Source of the DNA: JBDUDK01 sp040002995
Lineage (GTDB): Bacteria; Actinomycetota; Acidimicrobiia; Acidimicrobiales; Ilumatobacteraceae
NCBI GenBank assembly: GCA_040002995.1
Contig: JBDUDK010000024.1
Span: 1-12,395, forward strand
DNA: 12,395 bases
Reading direction: 5' to 3'
Shown here: positions 6,685 to 12,395 of the stretch, piece after piece
Layout of the letters: every line of letters starts with the position of its first letter
Position numbering within the stretch: position 1 is the stretch's first letter
Position numbers and translations under genes: made by a program
Notes under the pieces: generated by a model
Told to the model about the DNA's origin: nothing
What the model saw: the letters and a program-made list of their open reading frames with translations, nothing else
Databases searched by the model: none

Positions 6685-7615
6685 GCCGCGCCGCGATCGA
6701 CGCGAACTCGTGCACCTTGTGCCCTTGAACCACGTAGTACGAGTAACCCCAACGCTCGCGACGGGCGTGCAGATGATCGACGATCTCGGCTTCCGAACCC
6801 ACCAGGATAAGTGGCGACGCCAACACATCAGCGGGTTCGGCGCCGAATCTCGAACTCAAGCGTTCCGCGATCGACATGGCGTCGTTGGTTATCTCGGCGA
6901 CCGACAGCCACGCGTTGATTTCAAGTTCATCGAAGCGATCGCCGGCACCGTCACGAAGCCACGAAATCTTCTGATCGATGCTCGCCGGTAACGCGTCACG
7001 GCCCGCCGCGGCATCGGCCACGCCTGAATGGATCGACGCGTTCACACCGACGATGTCGGCGGTCGCACCCGCAAAGCGCATCACACGCCGGCCGCCCCCG
7101 GCGATGATGATGGGCGGGCCACCGGGGCGATACGGCTTGGGCGTGCCGTCGAGCTCGCCAATCTGGTAGTGCTCACCGGCGAACGTCAGCGGCTCATCAG
7201 CGAAGAGTCCCTTCAACACCAACGTGTGCTCGATCATGCGGTCGACGCGCACTCGCGGCGGGTCCATCGGGATGCCCGAGCGGGTGTAATCGAGCTGCTT
7301 CCAGCCGGCGCCGAGTCCGATCTCGAGGCGACCCTCCGACAACATATCGATCGATGCCAGCTCGCGCGCGAGAACCGCCGGATGACGAAAGTCGCAGTCG
7401 AACACGAGCGGACCCACCTTCAGAGTCGTGGTCGCCATCGCTGCCGTAGCCATCGCTGTGATCGGTCCGTAGCCCTCGTGGAAATGATCCGGCACGAAAA
7501 GGGTCGAGTAGCCGAGCGCCTCCAACTCACGCGCGGAATCGGCCCACGACAAGCCCTCGAACGGCCGCTGCATCTCGGCACCGAACCGGAAACGTCGGGC
7601 ATGGGCCATCGCCAC
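6671..7615 (-). CDS. LLM-class F420-dependent oxidoreductase (MSMEG_2516-like)
   Basis: This 314-residue luciferase-like (LLM) protein has a TIM-barrel pattern. An N-terminal FRFGAEMQRPFEG strand (9-21) is followed by ELEALGYSTLFVPDHF (30-45), LKVGPLVFDCDFRHPAVLARELASID (65-90, the flavin-side strand and helix), MLSEGRLEIGLGAGW (91-105) and GGPPIIIAGGGRRVMRFAG (165-183). The 'RFRFGAE', 'VPDHF' and 'GRLE.GLGAGW' blocks match an actinobacterial F420-dependent subfamily. The protein probably transfers hydride through reduced F420; the substrate is unknown. The listed start is a GTG at 7615; an ATG two codons later (7609) is equally plausible, and neither has a clear Shine-Dalgarno sequence. It converges on pxpC (14-base overlap) and is divergent from the secreted-protein gene, with 49 bases between them. 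A functional link to the aromatic operon is not shown. Confidence 0.88.
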   Translation of the reverse strand: MAMAHARRFRFGAEMQRPFEGLSWADSARELEALGYSTLFVPDHFHEGYGPITAMATAAMATTTLKVGPLVFDCDFRHPAVLARELASIDMLSEGRLEIGLGAGWKQLDYTRSGIPMDPPRVRVDRMIEHTLVLKGLFADEPLTFAGEHYQIGELDGTPKPYRPGGPPIIIAGGGRRVMRFAGATADIVGVNASIHSGVADAAAGRDALPASIDQKISWLRDGAGDRFDELEINAWLSVAEITNDAMSIAERLSSRFGAEPADVLASPLILVGSEAEIVDHLHARRERWGYSYYVVQGHKVHEFASIAARLTGA

Positions 7616-7653
7616 TTTCTAACGGGAAACGAAAGACGCGGCCCCGAGTGGCC

Positions 7654-7664
7654 GATACTTACCC
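7654..7664 (+). promoter_or_regulatory. Possible -10 box of a leaderless promoter for the secreted-protein gene
   Basis: GATACT at 7654-7659 matches four of six bases of TATAAT, including the key A2 and T6. It ends five bases before the ATG at 7665, so transcription could start at the A of the start codon. No Shine-Dalgarno sequence is present between 7616 and 7664, which fits leaderless translation, common in actinobacteria. No good -35 hexamer is visible 17 bases upstream. This is weak evidence. Confidence 0.3.
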
Positions 7665-9527
7665 ATGCGGAAATCTCAGGTCCCCCGACGACGCCCCTTG
7701 AGGGTGGCCGCGTCAGCCCTGGTAGTGGGCATGATCGGCCTAGTGGCGTCACCGATTGGGGCGCAACCGGTCGCGGCTGCCGCGGCGGCGCCCAGCGTCG
7801 TCAAGCTCGTGCTGACCCCGTCGGGCGCCGGCGCCTACATACTGCGCAGCGACGGGACGGTGGCCGGGTTGGGCAACGCGACCTCACACGGCGGTCCTCC
7901 CGCGCTCGGCGCCGGCGAACGAGTCACCACCATGCTTCCGACCGCCAACGGCTACCTGCTCTTCACGAACTTGGGGCGGGTCTCTGCGTTCGGCGACGCG
8001 GTCAGCCACGGCGATCTCACCGGCCTGGTACTGAACGGTGGCATCGTCGACGTCGCGGCCACCGTCGACGGCAAGGGTTACTGGATGCTCGGCGCCGACG
8101 GCGGCGTCTTCACGTTCGGCACCGCTCAATTCTCGGGGTCGACCGGCAACATGCACCTCAACAGTCCGGCGAACGGACTAGTGCCCGACAAAGACGGCCG
8201 TGGGTATCGCTTCGTCGCCGGCGACGGCGGTGTCTTCGCGTTCGACGCGCCCTTCCTCGGCTCGATGGGCGCCAGCAAGCTCAACAAGCCCGTCGTCGGC
8301 ATGATCCCCTACGGCAACGGCTATCTCATGGTGGCGAGCGACGGCGGTGTATTCACGTTTGCCGACAAGGCGTTCTACGGCTCGATCGGCGCCACTCCTC
8401 TCCTAACCACGCTCTCCCCCGTTGTGAGCATCGCCGCGGGACCGGCCGGCGACTGGTACGTGCTGGCGCGCGCCGACGGGGCGCTGTTCCCGTTCGGTCC
8501 GGGCGTCCCGTCCTGGATCGTCCCGACGCCGATCACTCCGGGCGTAGGCAACCCGAATGGAGGCGCGGCGGTGCCGCCCGACGGGCAGGCGGTCGACACG
8601 TCGCACCCGACGCGGACCATCGGCAACGGGAGCCCGGCGAGTTGCACGTCAGCCGCCGTCGTAGCCGCCGTCGCTCAGGGCGGAATCATCACGTTCACTT
8701 GTGGACCCGACCCGATCACGATCACGCTCCAGCAGACCGCCAAGATCTTCAACGACACCGGGCCCGACATCGTGATCGACGGCGGCGGCAAGGTGACCCT
8801 AAGCGGCGGTGGGCAGCGCCGCATCCTGTACATGGACACGTGCGATCCGGCTCAGGTCTGGACGACGGATCACTGCCAGAACCAGGACCATCCGCGACTC
8901 ACGGTGCAAAACCTCACGTTTGCGAACGGCAACTCCACCGGTGAGACCTACGAGGGAGGAGGCGGTGGGGCGATCTTCGACCGCGGTGGCCGGCTCAAGA
9001 TCGTTAGCTCGCGCTTCGTGTCGAATGTCTGCGACTCCACCGGACCCGACCTCGGCGGTGCTGCCGTGCGCGCCCTCGACCAGTCGCAGGGACTTCCCGT
9101 CTACGTCGTCAACAGCACGTTTGGCGGGACGCCGTCCACGGGCAACATCTGCTCGAACGGAGGCGCGCTCAGCAGCATCGGCGTGTCATGGGTCGTTCTC
9201 AACAGCGTGCTGACGTTCAACCAGGCCATCGGGCAAGGCGCCAACCCTGCGGACCCCGGCACGCCCGGCGGCGGGAGTGGTGGAGCGATCTACAACGACG
9301 GCGACTACTTCACGCTGCGCATCGCGGGATCGATCATCGAGGACAACATCGCTCGTGAAGGCGGCGGCGCGGTCTTCTTCGTGAGCAACAACCGCACCGG
9401 AACCTTGACCATCGAGGACTCGACCCTGCTCAGGAACCCGAGCCAAGGATTCGAGACGGCCGGTTACAAGGGGATCTTTTTCCTGGGACTCGGCCACCCG
9501 ACGGTGATCAACTCGACTCTGCAGTAG
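7665..9527 (+). CDS. Secreted two-domain protein: beta-propeller-like repeats plus right-handed beta-helix
   Basis: The 620-residue product starts with a signal peptide: a basic stretch (RKSQVPRRRPLR), a hydrophobic core (about 14-32) and an alanine-rich cleavage zone near 37-42. Residues 57-285 contain six divergent repeats of about 40 residues built on GY.......DGGVFTFG, as in secreted actinobacterial propeller-like proteins. A Pro/Gly-rich linker (286-325) follows. Residues 326-620 resemble parallel beta-helix proteins of the pectate-lyase-like/choice-of-anchor type: DIVIDGGGKVTLSG (368-381), LTVQNLTFANGNS (412-424), GGGGGAIFDRGGRLKIVSSR (431-450) and SGGAIYNDGDYFTLRIAGS (538-556), with repeated N-S-T/I turns. 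Cysteines are frequent in the second half (C327, C346, C393, C404, C456, C496), suggesting disulfides outside the cell. No catalytic motif or membrane anchor was recognised. The protein stops inside a rung (INSTLQ), so the C-terminus may be shortened. Role unknown; surface binding or adhesion is a guess. Confidence 0.85.
   Translation: MRKSQVPRRRPLRVAASALVVGMIGLVASPIGAQPVAAAAAAPSVVKLVLTPSGAGAYILRSDGTVAGLGNATSHGGPPALGAGERVTTMLPTANGYLLFTNLGRVSAFGDAVSHGDLTGLVLNGGIVDVAATVDGKGYWMLGADGGVFTFGTAQFSGSTGNMHLNSPANGLVPDKDGRGYRFVAGDGGVFAFDAPFLGSMGASKLNKPVVGMIPYGNGYLMVASDGGVFTFADKAFYGSIGATPLLTTLSPVVSIAAGPAGDWYVLARADGALFPFGPGVPSWIVPTPITPGVGNPNGGAAVPPDGQAVDTSHPTRTIGNGSPASCTSAAVVAAVAQGGIITFTCGPDPITITLQQTAKIFNDTGPDIVIDGGGKVTLSGGGQRRILYMDTCDPAQVWTTDHCQNQDHPRLTVQNLTFANGNSTGETYEGGGGGAIFDRGGRLKIVSSRFVSNVCDSTGPDLGGAAVRALDQSQGLPVYVVNSTFGGTPSTGNICSNGGALSSIGVSWVVLNSVLTFNQAIGQGANPADPGTPGGGSGGAIYNDGDYFTLRIAGSIIEDNIAREGGGAVFFVSNNRTGTLTIEDSTLLRNPSQGFETAGYKGIFFLGLGHPTVINSTLQ
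7833..8519 (+). repeat. Six degenerate ~40-residue propeller repeats
   Basis: Within the secreted protein, repeat units begin near residues 57, 96, 138, 180, 219 and 263, spaced 39-44 apart. The central three are best conserved: ADGGVFTFGTAQFSGSTGN, GDGGVFAFDAPFLGSMGAS and SDGGVFTFADKAFYGSIGAT. The first two and the last have lost most of the GGVF core (SDGTVAGLG, NLGRVSAFG, ADGALFPFG). At the DNA level only the GACGGCGGYGT-like core is shared, so this is an old protein-level repeat rather than recent tandem duplication. Six units fit a closed six-bladed propeller, which is inference. Confidence 0.7.
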
Positions 9528-10764
9528 TTCGCGTTTCGTCGCGCCGTCGCGTGAGGTACCGCCGCTCCGCCTCGCTCGTCGTCATCTCGAGTGCCTCGCG
9601 ATACGCGGCCTCTGCCTCGTCACGACGCCCGAGGCGACGTAACAAGTCCGCCCGCGTGGCCGCCAGCAGGTGATAGCCGGCAAGCGCGCCCGACGCGTCG
9701 AGCGCTTCGACCAAACGCAGGCCGGCTTCGGGGCCATCGGCCATCGCCACTGCCACCGCTCGGTTCAGCTCCACTACCGGTGATGACACGATGCGAGCGA
9801 GTTCGCGGTACAGGAGCGCGATCTGTATCCAATCTGTTGCGCTCGCCTCCTTCGCGGATGCGTGACACGCGGAGATGGCGGCCTGAATCTGATACGGCCC
9901 ACGCTCGCCCCGCCGCAATGCGGCGTCAAGCGTCTCGAGTCCCTCGTCGATTGCGTCGCGATCCCACGCCGTGCGGTCCTGCTCCTCGAGTGGCACCAAG
10001 TCGCCGGCGGTGTCGACGCGTGCCGCGCGGCGGGCGCCGTGCAGAAGCATGAGCGCGAGCAGGCCAAGGGCCTCTGGCTCATCGGGCATGAGCTGAGCGA
10101 GAGTGCGAGCGAGGCGGATCGCCTCGGCGCATAGGTCCTGGCGAACCAGTTGAGCGCCCGCGGTGGCGGTGTAGCCCTCGTTGAACATCAGATACAGCAC
10201 GGCCAGCACCGCCGCCGTCCGTTCCGGCAGCAAGTGCGCCGGCGGGACGCGATAAGGAATTCCGGCGTTACGGATCTTGCGTTTGGCGCGCACGAGACGT
10301 TGGGCCATCGTCGGTTCGGGGACGAGGAACGCATGCGCGATCTCAGCGGTGGTGAGGCCGGCGAGCGTGCGCAGCGTCAGGGCGACCCGCGCCTCGAGCG
10401 CGAGCGCGGGATGGCAGCACGTGAAGATCAGCCGCAACCGGTCGTCTTCGATGCCGCTGTCGTTGTCGCGGTTGGTCGGTCCATCGCCACGCAACGTCAC
10501 CACGGTCTCCCGCAGCTTGGCGGCTCCAGTGGCATCGCGGCGCATCCGGTCGAACGCTCGGTTTCGCGCCGCGGTCGTGAGCCAGGCGCCCGGAGTCCGG
10601 GGGACCCCGTCGCGCGGCCATCGCTCCAAGGCCCGCGTGAATGCGTCCTGTGCGCACTCCTCGGCGAGGTCCCAGTCATGAGTGATACGAATGAGGGTCG
10701 CGACGACTCGACCCCATTCGTCGCGGAAGGCCGCTGCGAGCGCGGCATCGACATCGCTGCTCAC
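9508..10764 (-). CDS. ECF sigma factor, ECF42-like, with C-terminal TPR-like extension
   Basis: The 418-residue protein is much longer than a plain ECF sigma factor. Region 2 spans about 12-78 (DWDLAEECAQDAFTRALERW, then PGAWLTTAARNRAFDRMRR) and region 4 about 113-165 (RVALTLRTLAGLTTAEIAHA, then PEPTMAQRLVRAKRKIR). The linker has DDRLRLIFTCCHPAL (107-121). The extension carries LLPERTAAVLAVLYLMFNEGYTA (DUF6596 type, from about 178) and ends in helical pairs resembling tetratricopeptide repeats. This layout, together with a DGPF/YCII gene next door, is diagnostic of the ECF42 group, in which the extension is required for activity and no anti-sigma factor is present. The GTG start overlaps the stop of the YCII gene (GTGA), so the two are translationally coupled. 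The 3' end overlaps the convergent secreted-protein gene by 20 bases. Confidence 0.93.
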   Translation of the reverse strand: MSSDVDAALAAAFRDEWGRVVATLIRITHDWDLAEECAQDAFTRALERWPRDGVPRTPGAWLTTAARNRAFDRMRRDATGAAKLRETVVTLRGDGPTNRDNDSGIEDDRLRLIFTCCHPALALEARVALTLRTLAGLTTAEIAHAFLVPEPTMAQRLVRAKRKIRNAGIPYRVPPAHLLPERTAAVLAVLYLMFNEGYTATAGAQLVRQDLCAEAIRLARTLAQLMPDEPEALGLLALMLLHGARRAARVDTAGDLVPLEEQDRTAWDRDAIDEGLETLDAALRRGERGPYQIQAAISACHASAKEASATDWIQIALLYRELARIVSSPVVELNRAVAVAMADGPEAGLRLVEALDASGALAGYHLLAATRADLLRRLGRRDEAEAAYREALEMTTSEAERRYLTRRRDETRTTAESS

Positions 10765-11108
10765 AGCTCCCAGATCGGCCTCACCTCAATCGTGCCGTTC
10801 GCGGCGTGCGGGATTTTTGACGCCACTTCGATCGCCTCGTCGAGATCCTTGCAGTCGACTAAAAAGAAGCCACCGATTTGCTCCTTGGTCTCCGCGAACG
10901 GACCGTCGGAGGTGAGCACTTCGCCGTCACGCAACCGCACGGTGGTGGCATCGCTCGTCGGACGCAGGCGCAGGCCGTCGCGGAGAACTCCACGGGCTCC
11001 CATCTCCTGGGAAAAGTCGCCATACTTGCCCAGCATCGCCGCTTGCTCGTCGGGGCTCATCGCGAGGATGTCGCCCTCGTCATTGCAGATCATAAGTAGG
11101 TATCGCAT
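10761..11108 (-). CDS. YCII-related / DGPF-domain protein, partner of ECF42 sigma factor
   Basis: This 115-residue protein begins MRYLLMICNDEGD, contains LRPTSDATTVRLRDG (48-62) and the eponymous DGPFAETKEQIGGFFLVDC (68-86), and ends ANGTIEVRPIWEL. It is full length for the YCII-like DGPF family, a dimeric ferredoxin-like fold. Such proteins are found beside ECF42 sigma factors and are usually their transcriptional targets; their biochemical role is unsettled. The start is firm: GGAGG (complement of 11113-11117) lies four bases past the ATG with a short spacer. The gene is first in a two-gene unit with the sigma factor, and a promoter with ECF42-like elements lies directly upstream. Confidence 0.93.
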   Translation of the reverse strand: MRYLLMICNDEGDILAMSPDEQAAMLGKYGDFSQEMGARGVLRDGLRLRPTSDATTVRLRDGEVLTSDGPFAETKEQIGGFFLVDCKDLDEAIEVASKIPHAANGTIEVRPIWEL

Positions 11109-11122
11109 GAAGCCTCCATCGT

Positions 11123-11161
11123 CGGCCGGTTACTACTACGACGACGAACACGAACCGGCCG
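11123..11161. repeat. Perfect 9-base inverted repeat upstream of the YCII gene
   Basis: CGGCCGGTT (11123-11131) and AACCGGCCG (11153-11161) are exact reverse complements separated by 21 bases. Centre-to-centre distance is 30 bases, about three helical turns, which would put both arms on the same DNA face. One arm falls in the spacer of the proposed sigma promoter and the other in the short leader, so a dimeric operator is more likely than an RNA hairpin. The interval holds a run of three TAC then three GAC units. Confidence 0.55.
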
Positions 11162-11169
11162 GATCGACA
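11143..11169 (-). promoter_or_regulatory. Candidate ECF42-type promoter for YCII-sigma pair
   Basis: On the minus strand TGTCGA (11169-11164) is followed after exactly 17 bases by CGTC (11146-11143), and by a second CGTC three bases on. From memory, the ECF42 target promoter described in Streptomyces has a TGTCGA -35 and a CGA/TC -10. Here both elements, correct spacing and orientation occur immediately before the genes for an ECF42-like factor and its partner, leaving a leader of about 25-30 bases with a strong GGAGG. This implies autoregulation. The assignment rests on motif match and position only. Confidence 0.6.
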
Positions 11170-11260
11170 CTTTCACCAGTCGAAACGTCTGTGAATCCCT
11201 GGCGACTACTAAGAATCAGTTAAACAGCAGAAGAAGGCGCGGAAGTTACTTACAATCGTG

Positions 11261-11281
11261 TAGCATCGAACGTATGTTCGA
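11261..11281 (+). promoter_or_regulatory. LexA (SOS) box overlapping -10 region and start codon of HNH gene
   Basis: TCGAACGTATGTTCGA (11266-11281) has perfect six-base arms TCGAAC/GTTCGA around GTAT and fits the Gram-positive LexA consensus CGAACRNRYGTTCG at every position. The start codon ATG (11274-11276) is inside the box. A -10-like TAGCAT (11261-11266) directly abuts it, seven bases before the ATG, and no Shine-Dalgarno sequence is present, so the transcript is probably leaderless. LexA bound here would block the promoter outright. Several mycobacterial 13E12 (DUF222/HNH) genes are known to have SOS boxes, so the arrangement is family-typical. Confidence 0.8.
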
Positions 11282-12395
11282 GCATGTGGTGGCGGTGTTG
11301 GACGACGCTCTCGGCGATCGCGACCTGAGCCGCGACGAACTCGTGTTGCTGTTGGCGTTTCGCGATCAGGTCGAGGCCCGGGTGGCGCGACAGGTCGGCG
11401 CGTTCGATCAGCGCGCCGAGTGGGTCTTCGACGGGTCCGTGTCCCCCGTCCAATGGCTTACGTCGCACGCACGCGTCGCCCCCGACGACGCCCGACGGCC
11501 GCTCACGTTGGGGGCGGCGTGTCGACGGTTGCCGGTCACCGCGGCGGCGGTGGCGGACGCGACGATCTCGGTGGGGCAGGTCCGCCAGATCACCAACCAC
11601 CTCTCCGACGACACCGTTGAGTTGTTCGCGGAGCACGAAGCCGAACTGGTGCCCACGTTGGCGCCGTTGCCGTTACGCCAAGTCAGCTGGCGATGGCCCG
11701 CTGGCAACGCCACGCCGAAACCGCGTTGGGGTTGGAACAGGGCGACCAACTCGCGCACCGGACCCTGTATCTGTCCCCGCTCGGGCGGGGACGGTGGCGG
11801 CTCGACGCCGACCTCGACACCGAAGGCGGCGCATTGCTCGACACCGCGATCCGCCACGCCATGACCCGCGACAGCGAAGGCGAACCGGTCCGCACACCGG
11901 CCCGGCGACGGGCAGACGCGTTAGTCGATGTCGTGCGCTGGTACCTGGACCACAACCACGACAACAAAGTCGCCCGCAGGCGCACCCACCTCGACGTCAT
12001 TATCACCATCGACGCGCTCCAAAAAGGGGCAAGGCGGCGAACTCGCCGACGGCACCCTCGTCGACGCGAAGACGATGGCCCGCCTCGCCTGTGACGCCGA
12101 CGTGCACCGCGTCATCATGGACCGCTCGTCGACGGTGCTCGACTACGGCCGACGGGCCCGCGTCGTGCCCGACGGCTTGCGTAACGCCTTGAACGTGCGC
12201 GACCGCCACTACCGGTTCCCCGACTGTGATCGACCCCCCGCCTGGTGTGAAGCCCACCACATTTTCGATTGGGAACTCGGCGGACATACCAAACCCGACA
12301 AGCTCGTACTCCTATGCAGCCGCCACCCCACCACCACATCCTCCACCTCGACGGCTGGAAACACTGCCTCCACCCCGACAACACCCTCGAAGTAC
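11274..12395 (+). pseudogene. DUF222 / HNH endonuclease (13E12-type) gene broken by frameshifts, 3' end beyond window
   Basis: Four consecutive fragments in alternating frames align to one DUF222-HNH protein. Fragment 1 (11274 to about 11686) has the N-terminal DUF222 part (LSRDELVLLLAFRDQVEARV, then SVSPVQWLTSHARV). Fragment 2 (about 11687-12031) has HAETALGLEQGDQLAHRTLY and LDVIITIDALQKG. Fragment 3 (12033 to about 12326) has ELADGTLVDAKTMARLACDA and the HNH region WCEAHHIFDWELGGHT. Fragment 4 (from about 12329 to the end) has HHILHLDGWKHCLHPDNTLE. The shifts are best explained by loss of one base near 11687, gain of one near the AAAAAGGGG run at 12021-12029, and loss of one near 12327. The first zinc Cys is Tyr in RHYRFPDCDRP and the expected Asn of NLVLLC is Lys (DKLVLLC). 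Intact, it would be an SOS-controlled nuclease of unknown biological role. Sequencing error is the alternative for the indels. Confidence 0.85.

Noticed and set aside
7028..8944. 638-codon plus-strand frame spanning the F420 oxidoreductase (antisense) and the secreted protein
   Set aside because: Runs across two well-supported genes on opposite strands and encodes low-complexity arginine-rich sequence.
11123..11161. Rho-independent terminator
   Set aside because: The loop is 21 bases, no T-run follows on either strand, and the site lies upstream of the gene start.
10150..11223. 357-codon plus-strand frame antisense to sigma and YCII genes
   Set aside because: Antisense shadow; both minus-strand genes have full family motifs and coupled starts.
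11687..12032. Programmed ribosomal frameshifting in the HNH gene
   Set aside because: Three separate shifts of mixed sign plus changed catalytic residues fit decay or error better than recoding; no slippery site with a downstream structure was apparent at the first and third shifts.

Overview
The window is G+C-rich and very probably actinobacterial, most likely Acidimicrobiia-like. The taxonomic clues are an F420-type luciferase-like oxidoreductase, an ECF42-type sigma factor with its DGPF/YCII partner, a DUF3224 protein, a DUF222/HNH (13E12-type) gene under an actinobacterial LexA box, and a secreted protein with 'GGVFTFG' propeller repeats. Assignment below phylum is inference; no rRNA or tRNA gene was seen.

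Layout. Bases 1-128 (minus) hold the 5' end of a DUF3224 gene. After a short divergent gap, bases 214-6684 (plus) form one tightly packed array: class II aldolase/adducin protein, Rieske ring-hydroxylating dioxygenase alpha and beta subunits, cis-dihydrodiol dehydrogenase, IclR regulator, then pxpA-pxpB-pxpC (5-oxoprolinase). Five of the seven junctions are 4-base start/stop overlaps; the other two gaps are 48 and 14 bases, so this reads as one operon. An F420-dependent luciferase-like oxidoreductase (6671-7615, minus) converges on its end. A secreted propeller plus beta-helix protein (7665-9527, plus) follows, then a YCII/DGPF gene and an ECF42-like sigma factor on the minus strand (11108 down to 9508). 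The right end carries a DUF222/HNH gene broken by three frameshifts (11274 to the window end).

How the genes work together. The dioxygenase would convert an aromatic acid to a cis-dihydrodiol, the SDR would re-aromatise it to a catechol, and the class II aldolase-fold protein could decarboxylate the product, as in Gram-positive phthalate and p-cumate routes. The ferredoxin, ferredoxin reductase and ring-cleavage enzyme are absent and must be elsewhere. IclR is the obvious local regulator. The coupling of a lactamase (PxpABC) to this set is the least expected feature; the real substrate may be a nitrogen-containing aromatic or a lactam, but this is speculation.

The sigma/YCII pair has a candidate autoregulated promoter with TGTCGA and CGTC elements spaced 17 bases apart. 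The broken HNH gene keeps an intact SOS box that overlaps its start codon. I found no CRISPR array, insertion sequence or clear new defence system.
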